This document shows positions 7,300-15,174 of a stretch of 38,926 nucleotides of DNA, one piece after another. Source of the DNA: Burkholderiales bacterium UBA4615 (GTDB lineage: Bacteria; Pseudomonadota; Gammaproteobacteria; Burkholderiales; Burkholderiaceae_E); NCBI GenBank assembly GCA_002386465.1, contig DGIT01000041.1:1-38926 (forward strand), given 5' to 3'. Made by a program: the position numbers and the translations under genes. Every line of letters starts with the position of its first letter. Position 1 is the first letter of the stretch. The notes beneath the pieces were generated by a model, which saw only the letters and a program-made list of their open reading frames with translations, was not told the DNA's origin and ran no database searches.

Positions 7300-8340
7300 A
7301 TGGACAGTCTTGATCTCCAAGTCCTGGCACAGGCGCGCGACTGGGTGCGAGCCGGACACAAGGCCTGGCTGGTGACCGTCGCGCAGACCTGGGGATCGGC
7401 TCCGCGCCCGCCGGGCTCGCTGCTGTGCATCCGCGACGACGGTCTGGTGGCAGGCTCGGTCTCGGGCGGTTGCGTCGAAGACGATCTGATCGAGCGGGTG
7501 AGAAAGGGCGAGCGTGCGGCCCAACCCGGCGAAGTAACTTATGGCGTATCCAGCGAGGAAGCAGCCCGCTTCGGGTTACCGTGCGGAGGCACGCTGCGAC
7601 TTGTGCAGGAGCCGGTCACCGAACTGGGATGGATCGATGCGCTGCTGGCACGCACTGCCCAGCACGAACTGGTGGCACGCATCCTGGACATGCATACGGG
7701 GAGCGTGCGCCTGGAGACCGCCCACCGCAACGACGCCTTCTCGCTGGAGCATGGCGTCATGCGTCAGCTCTTCGGGCCGAAGTGGCGCATGCTGGTGATC
7801 GGGGCGGGCCAGTTGTCGCAGGTGGTGGCACGCATGGCTATGGCGCTGGACTTTGAAGTCATCGTCTGTGACCCGCGCGAGGAGTACCACCTCACCTGGA
7901 ATGTGCCAGGTACGCAGTTCACCCGTGAGATGCCCGATGACGCAGCCGTACGGCTGCAACTGGATGCGCACAGCGCCGTGGTGGCCGTGACCCACGACCC
8001 CAAGCTCGACGACATGGTCCTGCTCGAAGCGCTGAAGTCCGACGCGTTCTATGTGGGCGCCCTGGGCTCACGCGGCAATACCGCCAAGCGCAAGGAGCGA
8101 CTCAAGCTCTTTGACATCACTGATGCCCAACTGGCCCGTCTGCATGGCCCGATCGGCCTGGACATCGGCAGCCGCACACCGGCCGAGATCGCCGTGTCGA
8201 TCGTGGCTGAGATCGTGGCGGTTAAAAACGGCGTGGCGCTGCTGCAGAAAAAACCGGCGCTCGATGGCGAAACGGCCGCATCGGTCTGTGCCACGCTCAC
8301 ACCGGCGCTGCCCGCTGTCGCTAGGCCGAAGTCTGCCTGA
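7300..8340 (+). CDS. xdhC: XdhC/CoxI-family molybdenum hydroxylase maturation protein
   Basis: XdhC binds molybdenum cofactor, supports its sulfuration and inserts it into xanthine dehydrogenase-type enzymes. The 346-residue product has both family parts: an N-terminal XdhC/CoxI domain with GSAPRPPGSLLCI (residues 32-44) and SVSGGCVEDDL (53-63), and a C-terminal Rossmann domain starting at MLVIGAGQLSQ (about residue 163). The later ALGSRGNTAKR and RLHGPIGLDIGSRTPAEIAVSI segments are hallmarks of the family. Start ATG 7300 has GGAGTC seven bases upstream. It ends the coxDEG-xdhC operon and is convergent with the amidohydrolase gene. Confidence 0.92.
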   Translation: MDSLDLQVLAQARDWVRAGHKAWLVTVAQTWGSAPRPPGSLLCIRDDGLVAGSVSGGCVEDDLIERVRKGERAAQPGEVTYGVSSEEAARFGLPCGGTLRLVQEPVTELGWIDALLARTAQHELVARILDMHTGSVRLETAHRNDAFSLEHGVMRQLFGPKWRMLVIGAGQLSQVVARMAMALDFEVIVCDPREEYHLTWNVPGTQFTREMPDDAAVRLQLDAHSAVVAVTHDPKLDDMVLLEALKSDAFYVGALGSRGNTAKRKERLKLFDITDAQLARLHGPIGLDIGSRTPAEIAVSIVAEIVAVKNGVALLQKKPALDGETAASVCATLTPALPAVARPKSA

Positions 8341-8394
8341 CCCACTGACCGCATCCGCCAATGTGGCCAATGCGGGCGGTGCGGTCCAGGACAC

Positions 8395-10302
8395 TCAACG
8401 CGGCTGACGGCTGAACCACTGAAACCTGGGCGTACCCACCATTGCGCTCAACTGCGTAAAACATGCAGCCGACGCGCTACAGGATTCTGCTTGTTTTGAA
8501 GGTTCGCTGCGATACACCGTACGTCCGTCCTTGATAGTCTCAAGCACCTTCAGATCGACCAGCTGCGCACGCTCGACGGCCAGCGGGTTGCGATCGAGGA
8601 CGACGAAGTCAGCCCGCTTGCCAACTTCGATGCTCCCTTTGTCACGCTCCTCGAAATGCTGATACGCAGCCCAGAGCGTCATCGCCTTGAGCGCTACCCA
8701 CGGCTCGACGCGATGTTCAGGCCCCAGCACCTGATTGCTGCGCGTAGTGCGATTCACGGTCGAGGACAGCACGCGCATGGAGTCGGGAAACGCGACCGGC
8801 GCATCATGATGAGAAGTGAACATCATGCCGCGCTGCAGGGCCCAACCCGTGGGGCTGATGTGCTGTGCACGCGCTGCGCCCAACACGGAGTCACGGTGCC
8901 AGTCGCCCCAGTAAAAAGTGTGCATGGGGAAAAAGCTGGGAAAGATCTGCAGCCGCTTCATGGCATCGAGTTGATCTGCACGCGCGGTTTGCGCATGAAT
9001 GGCCACCGTGCGCCGATCCGCTTCGGGCAACCGGGCCGAGACACGCTGCACCGACCCGATCAGCTGATCGATCGCCGCATCACCATTGGTGTGGACGAGC
9101 AACTGCCAGCGCTTTGAATACGCGGTTTGAATGAACTCATCGAGCTGCTGATCGGTGAACGCCGGATAGCCCCTGTAATCAGGCTTCTGCCCGTCAGGCA
9201 CTTTGAAATAAGGCTGTGTGAGCCAGGCCGTCTTGCCCTGCGGTGAACCATCCAGCGTGACCTTCACGCCGCCAATGCGCAAACCCCCGAGATACCTACC
9301 GCCAACAAACTCACTTTGCATGAACGTGTTGTCACCGATCTGCACCAGCGTCGGATAGGACACCACGTCGAGCTTAAGCCGACCGGCTTTGGCTGCAGCC
9401 ATGAGACCGGCGACGTTGTTGGGATCGGTCGAACCGCTTTGTGCGGTGGTATAGCCATAGCGCAGATACAGCTCCTGGCCCGCCGTGATGAGCGCTTGAG
9501 ACTCCTTCTCCTGGGTCCGACCGAAGACCAGCTTGCCGGCCACCATGAACCATGCGGTCTCTTCCAGCACACCATCGGGCTCCTGGGAGCCTGAACGCCT
9601 GCGAATCGCGCCGCCGGGTGGGTCAGCCGTGGCAGACGTGATGCCAGCCGCCTCCAGAGCCTTGCTGTTGGCCACGGCAAGATGCCCCGACTGATGGATG
9701 TACAGCACCGGCATGTCGCGAGAGACGCGATCAAGGTCATCACGTGTGGGGTGACGCTGCTCCTTGAGCTGGGAGTCGTCATAGCCAAAGCCCAAAGCCA
9801 GCTGGTAGTCCTTCGGCATTGGCGAGCGGGCCATCCAGTCTCGCATCGTCTGCTCCAGCGCAGCGATGCTGTCGTTGCGCCCGTCCGGTGGGGGCAGCAG
9901 ATTAGCCGACACAGCCTGCAGGCCGACCCCGTCAAGATGACCATGACCATCGATGAATCCAGGCAGCAGCGCGCGCCCCCCCAGATCAATCCGCGTGGCA
10001 CCCGCAGGCAGGGTGGCAAGGGCCTGCGTGCGGCTGCCTACAAACTGGATGCGCCCTTCTCGCACCACCACCGCTTCCACGGTGTGGGGCTGATCGCCGA
10101 CCATGGTGAGGATCGGACCACCGCTGTAGAGGACGGGCGGTTGTGATTTGGCCAAGGATGATGAAGACGCGGCCATCGGCCGCGCGCCGGAAGGGGCCAC
10201 CGCAGGGGCGACTGAAGCGCTGATCGGAGCGCAGCCGGCTGAAACGAGCAGGCTCCAAGTCAGGGCCGCCACAAGCGTGGCTCGGTGCGGGAATGAATTC
10301 AT
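8395..10302 (-). CDS. YtcJ-type amidohydrolase lipoprotein
   Basis: A 635-residue metal-dependent amidohydrolase of the YtcJ/AepA type (amidohydrolase_3). The N-terminus is a lipoprotein signal peptide ending in the lipobox LVSAGC (Cys24), so it is probably anchored outside the cytoplasmic membrane. The HxH metal motif is GFIDGHGHLDG (His120, His122), followed by LLVHTNGDAAIDQ, IHAQTARADQ and FTSHHDAPV, which supply the other His and Asp ligands. The C-terminus has the usual GSIEVGKRADFVVLDRNPL. Substrates of this group are poorly defined. It is downstream of the AOR operon on the same strand (88-base gap after the small unknown gene) and may be read through from it. Confidence 0.88.
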   Translation of the reverse strand: MNSFPHRATLVAALTWSLLVSAGCAPISASVAPAVAPSGARPMAASSSSLAKSQPPVLYSGGPILTMVGDQPHTVEAVVVREGRIQFVGSRTQALATLPAGATRIDLGGRALLPGFIDGHGHLDGVGLQAVSANLLPPPDGRNDSIAALEQTMRDWMARSPMPKDYQLALGFGYDDSQLKEQRHPTRDDLDRVSRDMPVLYIHQSGHLAVANSKALEAAGITSATADPPGGAIRRRSGSQEPDGVLEETAWFMVAGKLVFGRTQEKESQALITAGQELYLRYGYTTAQSGSTDPNNVAGLMAAAKAGRLKLDVVSYPTLVQIGDNTFMQSEFVGGRYLGGLRIGGVKVTLDGSPQGKTAWLTQPYFKVPDGQKPDYRGYPAFTDQQLDEFIQTAYSKRWQLLVHTNGDAAIDQLIGSVQRVSARLPEADRRTVAIHAQTARADQLDAMKRLQIFPSFFPMHTFYWGDWHRDSVLGAARAQHISPTGWALQRGMMFTSHHDAPVAFPDSMRVLSSTVNRTTRSNQVLGPEHRVEPWVALKAMTLWAAYQHFEERDKGSIEVGKRADFVVLDRNPLAVERAQLVDLKVLETIKDGRTVYRSEPSKQAESCSASAACFTQLSAMVGTPRFQWFSRQPR

Positions 10303-10390
10303 TTGGCATCCAGAAAGAAAGTTTTCCGTGGGCAGTATGAACCATGATCAAGGCACCAGCCCGCAGGGGACGGAGCGCAATCAGCAGGAC

Positions 10391-10681
10391 TCAGCCCCCA
10401 CCGCGCTGCGTGTGATGATCGAACCGCGTGACCCACGCGCGCGCTGAGGCTTGCGCACCTTCGGCAGGCACAAACCGGACTCGCAGCCTGCGCATGCGCA
10501 CCAACCCCAGGGTGCGCGGCTCGACCGGCTCGGTGATCAGATCGACCCAGCCCTCAGCCAACACGATACGAGCGCAACCGGTCTGCGCGATGCCGTGATC
10601 CGAGCCGGTCAGTTCGGTCAGCCAGCGGGCCAGGTCGGCCCGCGAACAGGCCATTTCGCGGTCAAAACCGAAGAACGGCAT
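10391..10681 (-). CDS. conserved-looking hypothetical protein at the end of the AOR operon
   Basis: I cannot name this family with confidence. The 96-residue protein (103 if a GTG at 10702 is used) begins MPFFGFDREMACSRADLARWL, has a central RIVLAEGWVDLITEP strand pattern, then a run rich in Arg (LGLVRMRRLRVRFVP) and ends TRFDHHTQRGGG. No signal peptide, membrane segment or cysteine motif is seen. The alternating hydrophobic/charged pattern suggests a small alpha-beta domain. I have the impression that betaproteobacteria carry similar proteins ending in a TQRGGG-like tail, but could not check. It follows the moaD-like gene by 128 bases on the same strand. Confidence 0.62.
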   Translation of the reverse strand: MPFFGFDREMACSRADLARWLTELTGSDHGIAQTGCARIVLAEGWVDLITEPVEPRTLGLVRMRRLRVRFVPAEGAQASARAWVTRFDHHTQRGGG

Positions 10682-10809
10682 AAAAAGCTCTGTACGAGAC
10701 ACGCTGCCAATGCGCAGATCGGTCAGGAAAGCTCGGCATCGGCACAGCCCTCTGTCTCATTACCGACATGCAGCCGTATCGACCAGCCTCTCCTTAGGCA
10801 CCTTCATCA

Positions 10810-11076
10810 TTAACCACCCGCAATCGGTGGCCAGATCGCCAAAGCCTCGCCTTCCCGAAGCACTCGCGCAGCGCGATCGGCCGGTGCGACGTACGCACCG
10901 TCCACCAGCACCAGATGCACGAGTTTGGCCGGCAGGCTGAACCGATCGATCATCTGCTGAACGGTGATGCCTTCGGGCACGTCGAGCGCAATCACATTGC
11001 CATCACGGCGCGCGCCGTCCACCTCATTGGGCAGGTGATCGGCAAGCATGGCAAAGAGCTTGAAGGTGATCTTCAT
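10810..11076 (-). CDS. moaD: MoaD/ThiS-family sulfur carrier protein
   Basis: MoaD carries sulfur as a C-terminal thiocarboxylate for making the dithiolene group of molybdopterin. The 88-residue product has the ubiquitin-like pattern (MKITFKLFAMLADHLP at the start, ALDVPEGITVQQMIDRF in the middle, VNG-type turn replaced by LVDGAYV) and ends with the required Gly-Gly (WPPIAGG). It lies 35 bases downstream of the FAD subunit of the tungsten enzyme, and MoaD-like genes are known companions of AOR genes, so it may be dedicated to the tungsten pterin cofactor. The start at 11076 gives the family N-terminus; no good ribosome binding site is visible. Confidence 0.9.
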   Translation of the reverse strand: MKITFKLFAMLADHLPNEVDGARRDGNVIALDVPEGITVQQMIDRFSLPAKLVHLVLVDGAYVAPADRAARVLREGEALAIWPPIAGG

Positions 11077-11111
11077 GGCGGGATCATGGCATAACGCGCA
11101 CGGGCGCACTG

Positions 11112-12386
11112 TCAGCGCATGGAGCCTCGTGAGCGCCCCTGAAAGCCCGCCTGTGCCTGCGCAGTGGCCAGGTAGGCCTCGGTCAGCCGGGTGGGATCCT
11201 GCATGAGCCGGTCTTTCCATTCGCCCAGATGGATCTGCCCCTCGACCAGACCGCGCATGACGCCCACATGATCGGTCATGCCCAGTGAATTGGCTCCGAC
11301 CAGGACGTCGCGGTCGAACTCAAGGCGCAGATAGCGAAAGCCGTTTGGATCGATGAGCTCGGCATGGTCACCGCCCGGGACGCCTTGCCACTGTCCGAAT
11401 GAAGTGGACACAAGGCCCAGGGTATCGAGGACGTTGATCTGCGTGACGACCTTGGCACTTGCCTGCCCGCCTGCCATGTTGACCGCGGCGACGTAGCCCT
11501 GATCGACCGCATTGGGTTGAATGGCCGAAACAATCGTCGACTGCGTGATTGGGTCGTAGGATTCGGAGCAGTCCCCCGCAGCATAGACGCCCTCCACCGA
11601 GGTCTGCATGCGCTGATCGGTGAGGATGCCGTGAAGTGACTTGATCGGGCTGCCGGACAGAAATCCGATGTTGGGCCGCACGCCAGTGGCCTGGATCACC
11701 AGGTCGAATTCCTCGGTCTTGCCGTTGGAGAATTTGGCGCGGATGGCCGAGGCAGGCTCGAGGGCCTCGACTTTGGTCGAGGTGTAGACCGTGATGCCTT
11801 TGTGCTCGCACCAGCGCTTGATCATGCCGCCCGCGCCTTCGCCCATCATGCGCGGCACCATGCGATCGCCCATCTCCACGACCGTGAGCTTGACGCCGCG
11901 CTGCGCGAGCGCCTCGAGGATGATGCAACCGATGAAGCCCGCACCCATCTGCAGCACACGCGCACCGGGCTTGGCCAGTTGCAGGATGTTGCGGGCATCG
12001 TGCAAGGTCCAGCATGGATGCACAAAGGGCGAATCCAGCCCAGGAATGGGCGGCTGCACCGGGCTCGAACCGGTGGCGATGAGCACACGGTCGTACTCGA
12101 AGGACTGCCCGTCAGACAGGCGAACCTTGCGCCCTGCCGTGTCGATCGACGTGACGCGACCGGTGACCGCCCGCACCTTGAGCGCCTCGAAATGCTTCGG
12201 GTCTTTGCGCAGGTAAGTGCCCCGCTCATCGATGTTGCCGATCAGCAGATAGGGGATCGCCATGCGTGAGTAGGCCGGATGCGGCTCATCGCCGATCATC
12301 ACGATGTCGTCCGTGGGGCGACGCTTGCGCAGGGTCTCTGCGGCCACCACGCCGGCCGGGCCGTTGCCGATGATCACGTGCTTCAT
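11112..12386 (-). CDS. aorC: FAD/NAD(P)-dependent oxidoreductase, AOR electron-transfer subunit
   Basis: The 424-residue protein is a pyridine-nucleotide:disulfide oxidoreductase-type flavoprotein. The FAD-binding motif is IIGNGPAGVVAAETL (residues 5-19), the NAD-binding motif is LQMGAGFIGCIILEAL (145-160), and GVYAAGDCSES is the second FAD motif. ATGSSPVQPPIPG is the linker between them. In Aromatoleum-type tungsten aldehyde oxidoreductases such a subunit passes electrons from the Fe-S subunit to NAD+. It lies third in the operon after the polyferredoxin and tungsten subunits, 170 bases downstream of the latter. The ATG at 12386 has an AAGGAGT site six bases upstream. The gene symbol is by analogy with aorABC. 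Confidence 0.88.
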   Translation of the reverse strand: MKHVIIGNGPAGVVAAETLRKRRPTDDIVMIGDEPHPAYSRMAIPYLLIGNIDERGTYLRKDPKHFEALKVRAVTGRVTSIDTAGRKVRLSDGQSFEYDRVLIATGSSPVQPPIPGLDSPFVHPCWTLHDARNILQLAKPGARVLQMGAGFIGCIILEALAQRGVKLTVVEMGDRMVPRMMGEGAGGMIKRWCEHKGITVYTSTKVEALEPASAIRAKFSNGKTEEFDLVIQATGVRPNIGFLSGSPIKSLHGILTDQRMQTSVEGVYAAGDCSESYDPITQSTIVSAIQPNAVDQGYVAAVNMAGGQASAKVVTQINVLDTLGLVSTSFGQWQGVPGGDHAELIDPNGFRYLRLEFDRDVLVGANSLGMTDHVGVMRGLVEGQIHLGEWKDRLMQDPTRLTEAYLATAQAQAGFQGRSRGSMR

Positions 12387-12475
12387 GTGTATGACTCCTT
12401 CATGCAGATGGCCCGCCCCTGAGGCGGTGCGGGCCGTGCGGGCCATGAACGATGCGAGACCCTGAACGGCACGGG

Positions 12476-12516
12476 GCGGTCTTGCGACCGCTCCGTTTCA
12501 GGATGCCCTTTGAGGG
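12476..12516 (-). repeat. two small RNA hairpins between the AOR tungsten and FAD subunit genes
   Basis: In the 170-base spacer the minus strand can form GCCCT-CAA-AGGGC (12516-12504) and GCGGTC-GCAA-GACCGC (12491-12476), the second with a GNRA tetraloop. There is no T-tract, so they look more like processing or stability elements than terminators. Confidence 0.4.
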
Positions 12517-12556
12517 CCGCCGCCAAGCAGACAGCGCCCCTGCACAGCACCCGGTC

Positions 12557-14404
12557 CTACAGTCCCAGCCGTGAACGGGTTTCGGCCTTGAGCTGACCGT
12601 TTTCGTCCCAGCCCCGAATCTTGTAGTACTCGGGGATCATCTTGTCGATGCCGCTCACCAGGCCTTTGGCGGGCCCGGTCTTGGCGGCTTCGTTTTTCAG
12701 ACGCGGCGGCAGGTCGTCGTCCTTGCGAGTGAAGCCTGCGCGGTTGTTGAAGTCGCGCTCCATGTTCCAGACGCGCTCGCCGATCTCGGTGAGATTTTCG
12801 AGCGTGAACTCGTCGCCGCAGGCCGCAGCCACCTGAGGCGCCAGGTCAGCGGTGGTCCAGGCGAACGTGGTGAACACGCAGATGCCGGCCGAATCGAAGG
12901 CTGCCGTGGCGTCCTGGAAGGCCTTGACCAGCTCGGGCTTGCCTTCGGTGGTGAGCGGGTCGGTCTTGACCGGGATGCCCAGGATTTCAGAGGCGACCGT
13001 GTAGGAACGCAAGTGGCAGGCACCGCGATTGGAGGTGGCGTAGGTGAGACCCATGCCCTGGATGCCGCGGGCGTCATAGGCCGGGAATTCCTGACCCTTC
13101 ACCGACATGGAGAGCTCGGGATGACCATACTTGGCGGTCAGCCGCTTGCTGCCCTGACCGATTTCCTTGCCGAAACCCTCGCCACGCGCAGTCATTTCAG
13201 CCAGCTTGACCAGCGCCTGTGCCGACCCGAAGGGCGACTCGATGCCGATCTGCTCTTTGGTGAGCACGCCCATCTCGTAGAGCTCGAACACCGCGCCCAC
13301 CGTGGCGCCAAAGGAAATCGGATCGAAGCCCTCTTCGTTGCACAACAGGTTGGCGTACTGAAGGGCTTCGAGGTCGCCCACACCCGGGGCTGCGCCGAGT
13401 GCCCAGGCCGCTTCGTATTCCAGGCCGCCTGATGCGCCCCAGTATTCGGGCTTGTTGACCACCGAGAAGTGAGTCTCGTCGATCTTGGAAATTCGACCGC
13501 AGGCGATGGTGCAACCGAAGCAGGCCTGGTTGGTCACCAGTTGCGACTTGCCGTCGGTGGGCCGCTTGGCGGCCATGGCTTCAGCGCCGATCTTGGCGGC
13601 GTCTTCGAACTGCGAATCGCGGTGATTACGCGTGGGCAGCGAACCGGTCTCGTTGATGACGCTCATGAGCACCTGAGTGCCATATGCAGGCAGGCCCTGG
13701 CCGGTCACCGGGTGGTCGTGAAGAATTTTTTTCTTCTCGGCCGTAACCTTCATGAAGGCCTTGGGATCCTTGATGTTGCCCACGCCACGCGTGCCGCGCA
13801 CGGCAATCGCCTTGAGGTTCTTGCTGCCCGCCACAGCGCCCACACCCGAGCGGCCTGCGGCACGGTGCAGATCGTTGACGACCGCTGCGTAGAGCACCAG
13901 GTTTTCACCGGCCTTGCCGATGGAGGACACGCGCACCTGCGGATCCTGGTGCGAGGTCTTGATGATCTCTTCGGTCTTCCAGACGCTTTGACCCCACAGG
14001 TGGGCTGCGTCTTTCAGCTCGGCTTTTTCATCGGAAATGGAGAGGTAAACCGGCTTGGCCGATTTGCCTTCGATGATGACCATGTCCCAGCCGGCCATCT
14101 TGAGCTCGGCGCCCCAGTAGCCGCCCGAATTGGAGCAGGCAATGGCACCGGTGAGCGGGCCTTTGGTGATGACCGAGTAGCGCCCGCCCGTGGAGGCCAT
14201 GGTGCCGGTCAACGGGCCCGTGGCCCAGATGATCTTGTTATCGGGTGAAAGCGGGTCGACCTTGGCGTCGACTTCTTCGACGAAGTACTTGGTGGCGAGG
14301 CCGCGCTGACCCAGATACAGCTTGGCCCAGTCCATACGCAGCGGTTCGGAGGTGCAGGTGCCCGCGGTGAGGTTCACGCGGAGGAGTTTTCCAGCCCAGG
14401 ACAT
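12557..14404 (-). CDS. aorB: aldehyde:ferredoxin oxidoreductase, tungsten-containing subunit
   Basis: AOR oxidises aldehydes to acids with a tungsten bis-pyranopterin and one [4Fe-4S] cluster. The 615-residue product has the full family length. Cluster ligands are CFGCTIAC (Cys295, 298, 302) plus Cys509 in DSAGICVFTTF. The pterin-binding hallmarks GGLEYEAAWALG (residues 327-338) and PAYDARGIQGMGLTYATSNRGACHL (441-465) are present, as is the N-terminal GKLLRVNLT. It resembles the mesophilic subfamily that pairs with a polyferredoxin and an FAD protein, and both are adjacent (12-base gap upstream). AAGGAG precedes the start. Tungsten rather than molybdenum is a family inference. Confidence 0.94.
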   Translation of the reverse strand: MSWAGKLLRVNLTAGTCTSEPLRMDWAKLYLGQRGLATKYFVEEVDAKVDPLSPDNKIIWATGPLTGTMASTGGRYSVITKGPLTGAIACSNSGGYWGAELKMAGWDMVIIEGKSAKPVYLSISDEKAELKDAAHLWGQSVWKTEEIIKTSHQDPQVRVSSIGKAGENLVLYAAVVNDLHRAAGRSGVGAVAGSKNLKAIAVRGTRGVGNIKDPKAFMKVTAEKKKILHDHPVTGQGLPAYGTQVLMSVINETGSLPTRNHRDSQFEDAAKIGAEAMAAKRPTDGKSQLVTNQACFGCTIACGRISKIDETHFSVVNKPEYWGASGGLEYEAAWALGAAPGVGDLEALQYANLLCNEEGFDPISFGATVGAVFELYEMGVLTKEQIGIESPFGSAQALVKLAEMTARGEGFGKEIGQGSKRLTAKYGHPELSMSVKGQEFPAYDARGIQGMGLTYATSNRGACHLRSYTVASEILGIPVKTDPLTTEGKPELVKAFQDATAAFDSAGICVFTTFAWTTADLAPQVAAACGDEFTLENLTEIGERVWNMERDFNNRAGFTRKDDDLPPRLKNEAAKTGPAKGLVSGIDKMIPEYYKIRGWDENGQLKAETRSRLGL

Positions 14405-14416
14405 GTTTGCGGCTCC

Positions 14417-14893
14417 TTAGGTTGCAGACGGCTGGTTGCCCAGCTTGTCGGCCCACTGCTTCATACGATCCAGGCCCGTCCAGTCGGCATCGACATAGGT
14501 GATGGCGCCCGTGGGGCACGCCTCGGCGCAAGCCGGCTCGCCGCCGCACAGGTCGCATTTTTGAACCTTGCCGGTGTCCTGCACGTAGTTCACCGTGCCA
14601 AAGGGGCAGGCGATGGTGCAGACCTTACAACCGACGCAGACGTCTTCCAGAACGACCTTGGCGCCGGTGGCGGCGTCGACCTTGATCGCCTCGACCGGGC
14701 AGGCATGCAGGCACCAGGCTTCATCGCACTGGGTGCAGGTGTACGGCACCTTGCGGCCGGTGTGATGAAAATCGAAGACCTTGATGCGCGATTTGGCGGT
14801 GTTGAAAACACCATAGTTTTCAAAGCTGCAAGCCATTTCGCACTGCAGGCACCCGGTGCATTTATCCGGGTTGATGTGCAGGGACTTCTGCAT
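14417..14893 (-). CDS. aorA: four-cluster ferredoxin-like subunit of AOR
   Basis: A 158-residue polyferredoxin with sixteen cysteines in four groups: Cys12/15/18/22, Cys53/56/61/65, Cys86/89/92/96 and Cys113/116/122/126. This is the HycB/DmsB-like arrangement and predicts four [4Fe-4S] clusters. It should carry electrons from the tungsten subunit to the FAD subunit. The start at 14893 follows a GGAGG site; the open frame runs much farther upstream but that part has no ferredoxin character. First gene of the operon. A GCGGGC-AAA-GCCCGC hairpin (14910-14924) lies just upstream of the ribosome binding site. Confidence 0.92.
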   Translation of the reverse strand: MQKSLHINPDKCTGCLQCEMACSFENYGVFNTAKSRIKVFDFHHTGRKVPYTCTQCDEAWCLHACPVEAIKVDAATGAKVVLEDVCVGCKVCTIACPFGTVNYVQDTGKVQKCDLCGGEPACAEACPTGAITYVDADWTGLDRMKQWADKLGNQPSAT

Positions 14894-14974
14894 GTCGCCT
14901 CCGTTGGGTGCGGGCTTTGCCCGCCGGTTGACTGTGAATCGCATGGCCACACCGAACGGCGCCGGCCGCATGCG

Positions 14975-14988
14975 GGTATGAGCATACC
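14975..14988. promoter_or_regulatory. candidate operator palindrome between aorA and the modE-like gene
   Basis: GGTATG-AG-CATACC is a 14-base inverted repeat in the 281-base divergent spacer between the AOR operon and the ModE-like gene. Its position suits a regulator site for either gene. It does not match the E. coli ModE consensus as I know it, so the binding protein is unknown. Confidence 0.3.
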
Positions 14989-15174
14989 TTGAGCAGCCAA
15001 AACGTGCACGGGGTGCTCGCCAACCTGCCTGACGTCCGGAGGGCCCCGCGCATGCGAACAGGACTTCCGGGACGCGCGACGTTCGGCGCGCGTTACGATG
15101 GCACGTGAGCGGCTCCCGATGAGCGCAATTTCTATCGGCGCTGAACCCGTCGCAGACCGACATGCCATGACTTC

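Noticed and set aside
8656..10146. Several plus-strand open frames inside the amidohydrolase gene
   Set aside because: They have no domain resemblance and are mirror frames of a gene with clear signal peptide and metal motifs on the minus strand.
12030..12090. tRNA-like TTCGA sequences (also near 6395 and 32090)
   Set aside because: They lie within coding sequence, and no acceptor stem or cloverleaf can be drawn around them.
14910..14924. Molybdenum cofactor riboswitch upstream of aorA
   Set aside because: Only one short hairpin (GCGGGC-TTT-GCCCGC) is visible; the large multi-stem structure of a Moco/Tuco riboswitch cannot be drawn in the leader.
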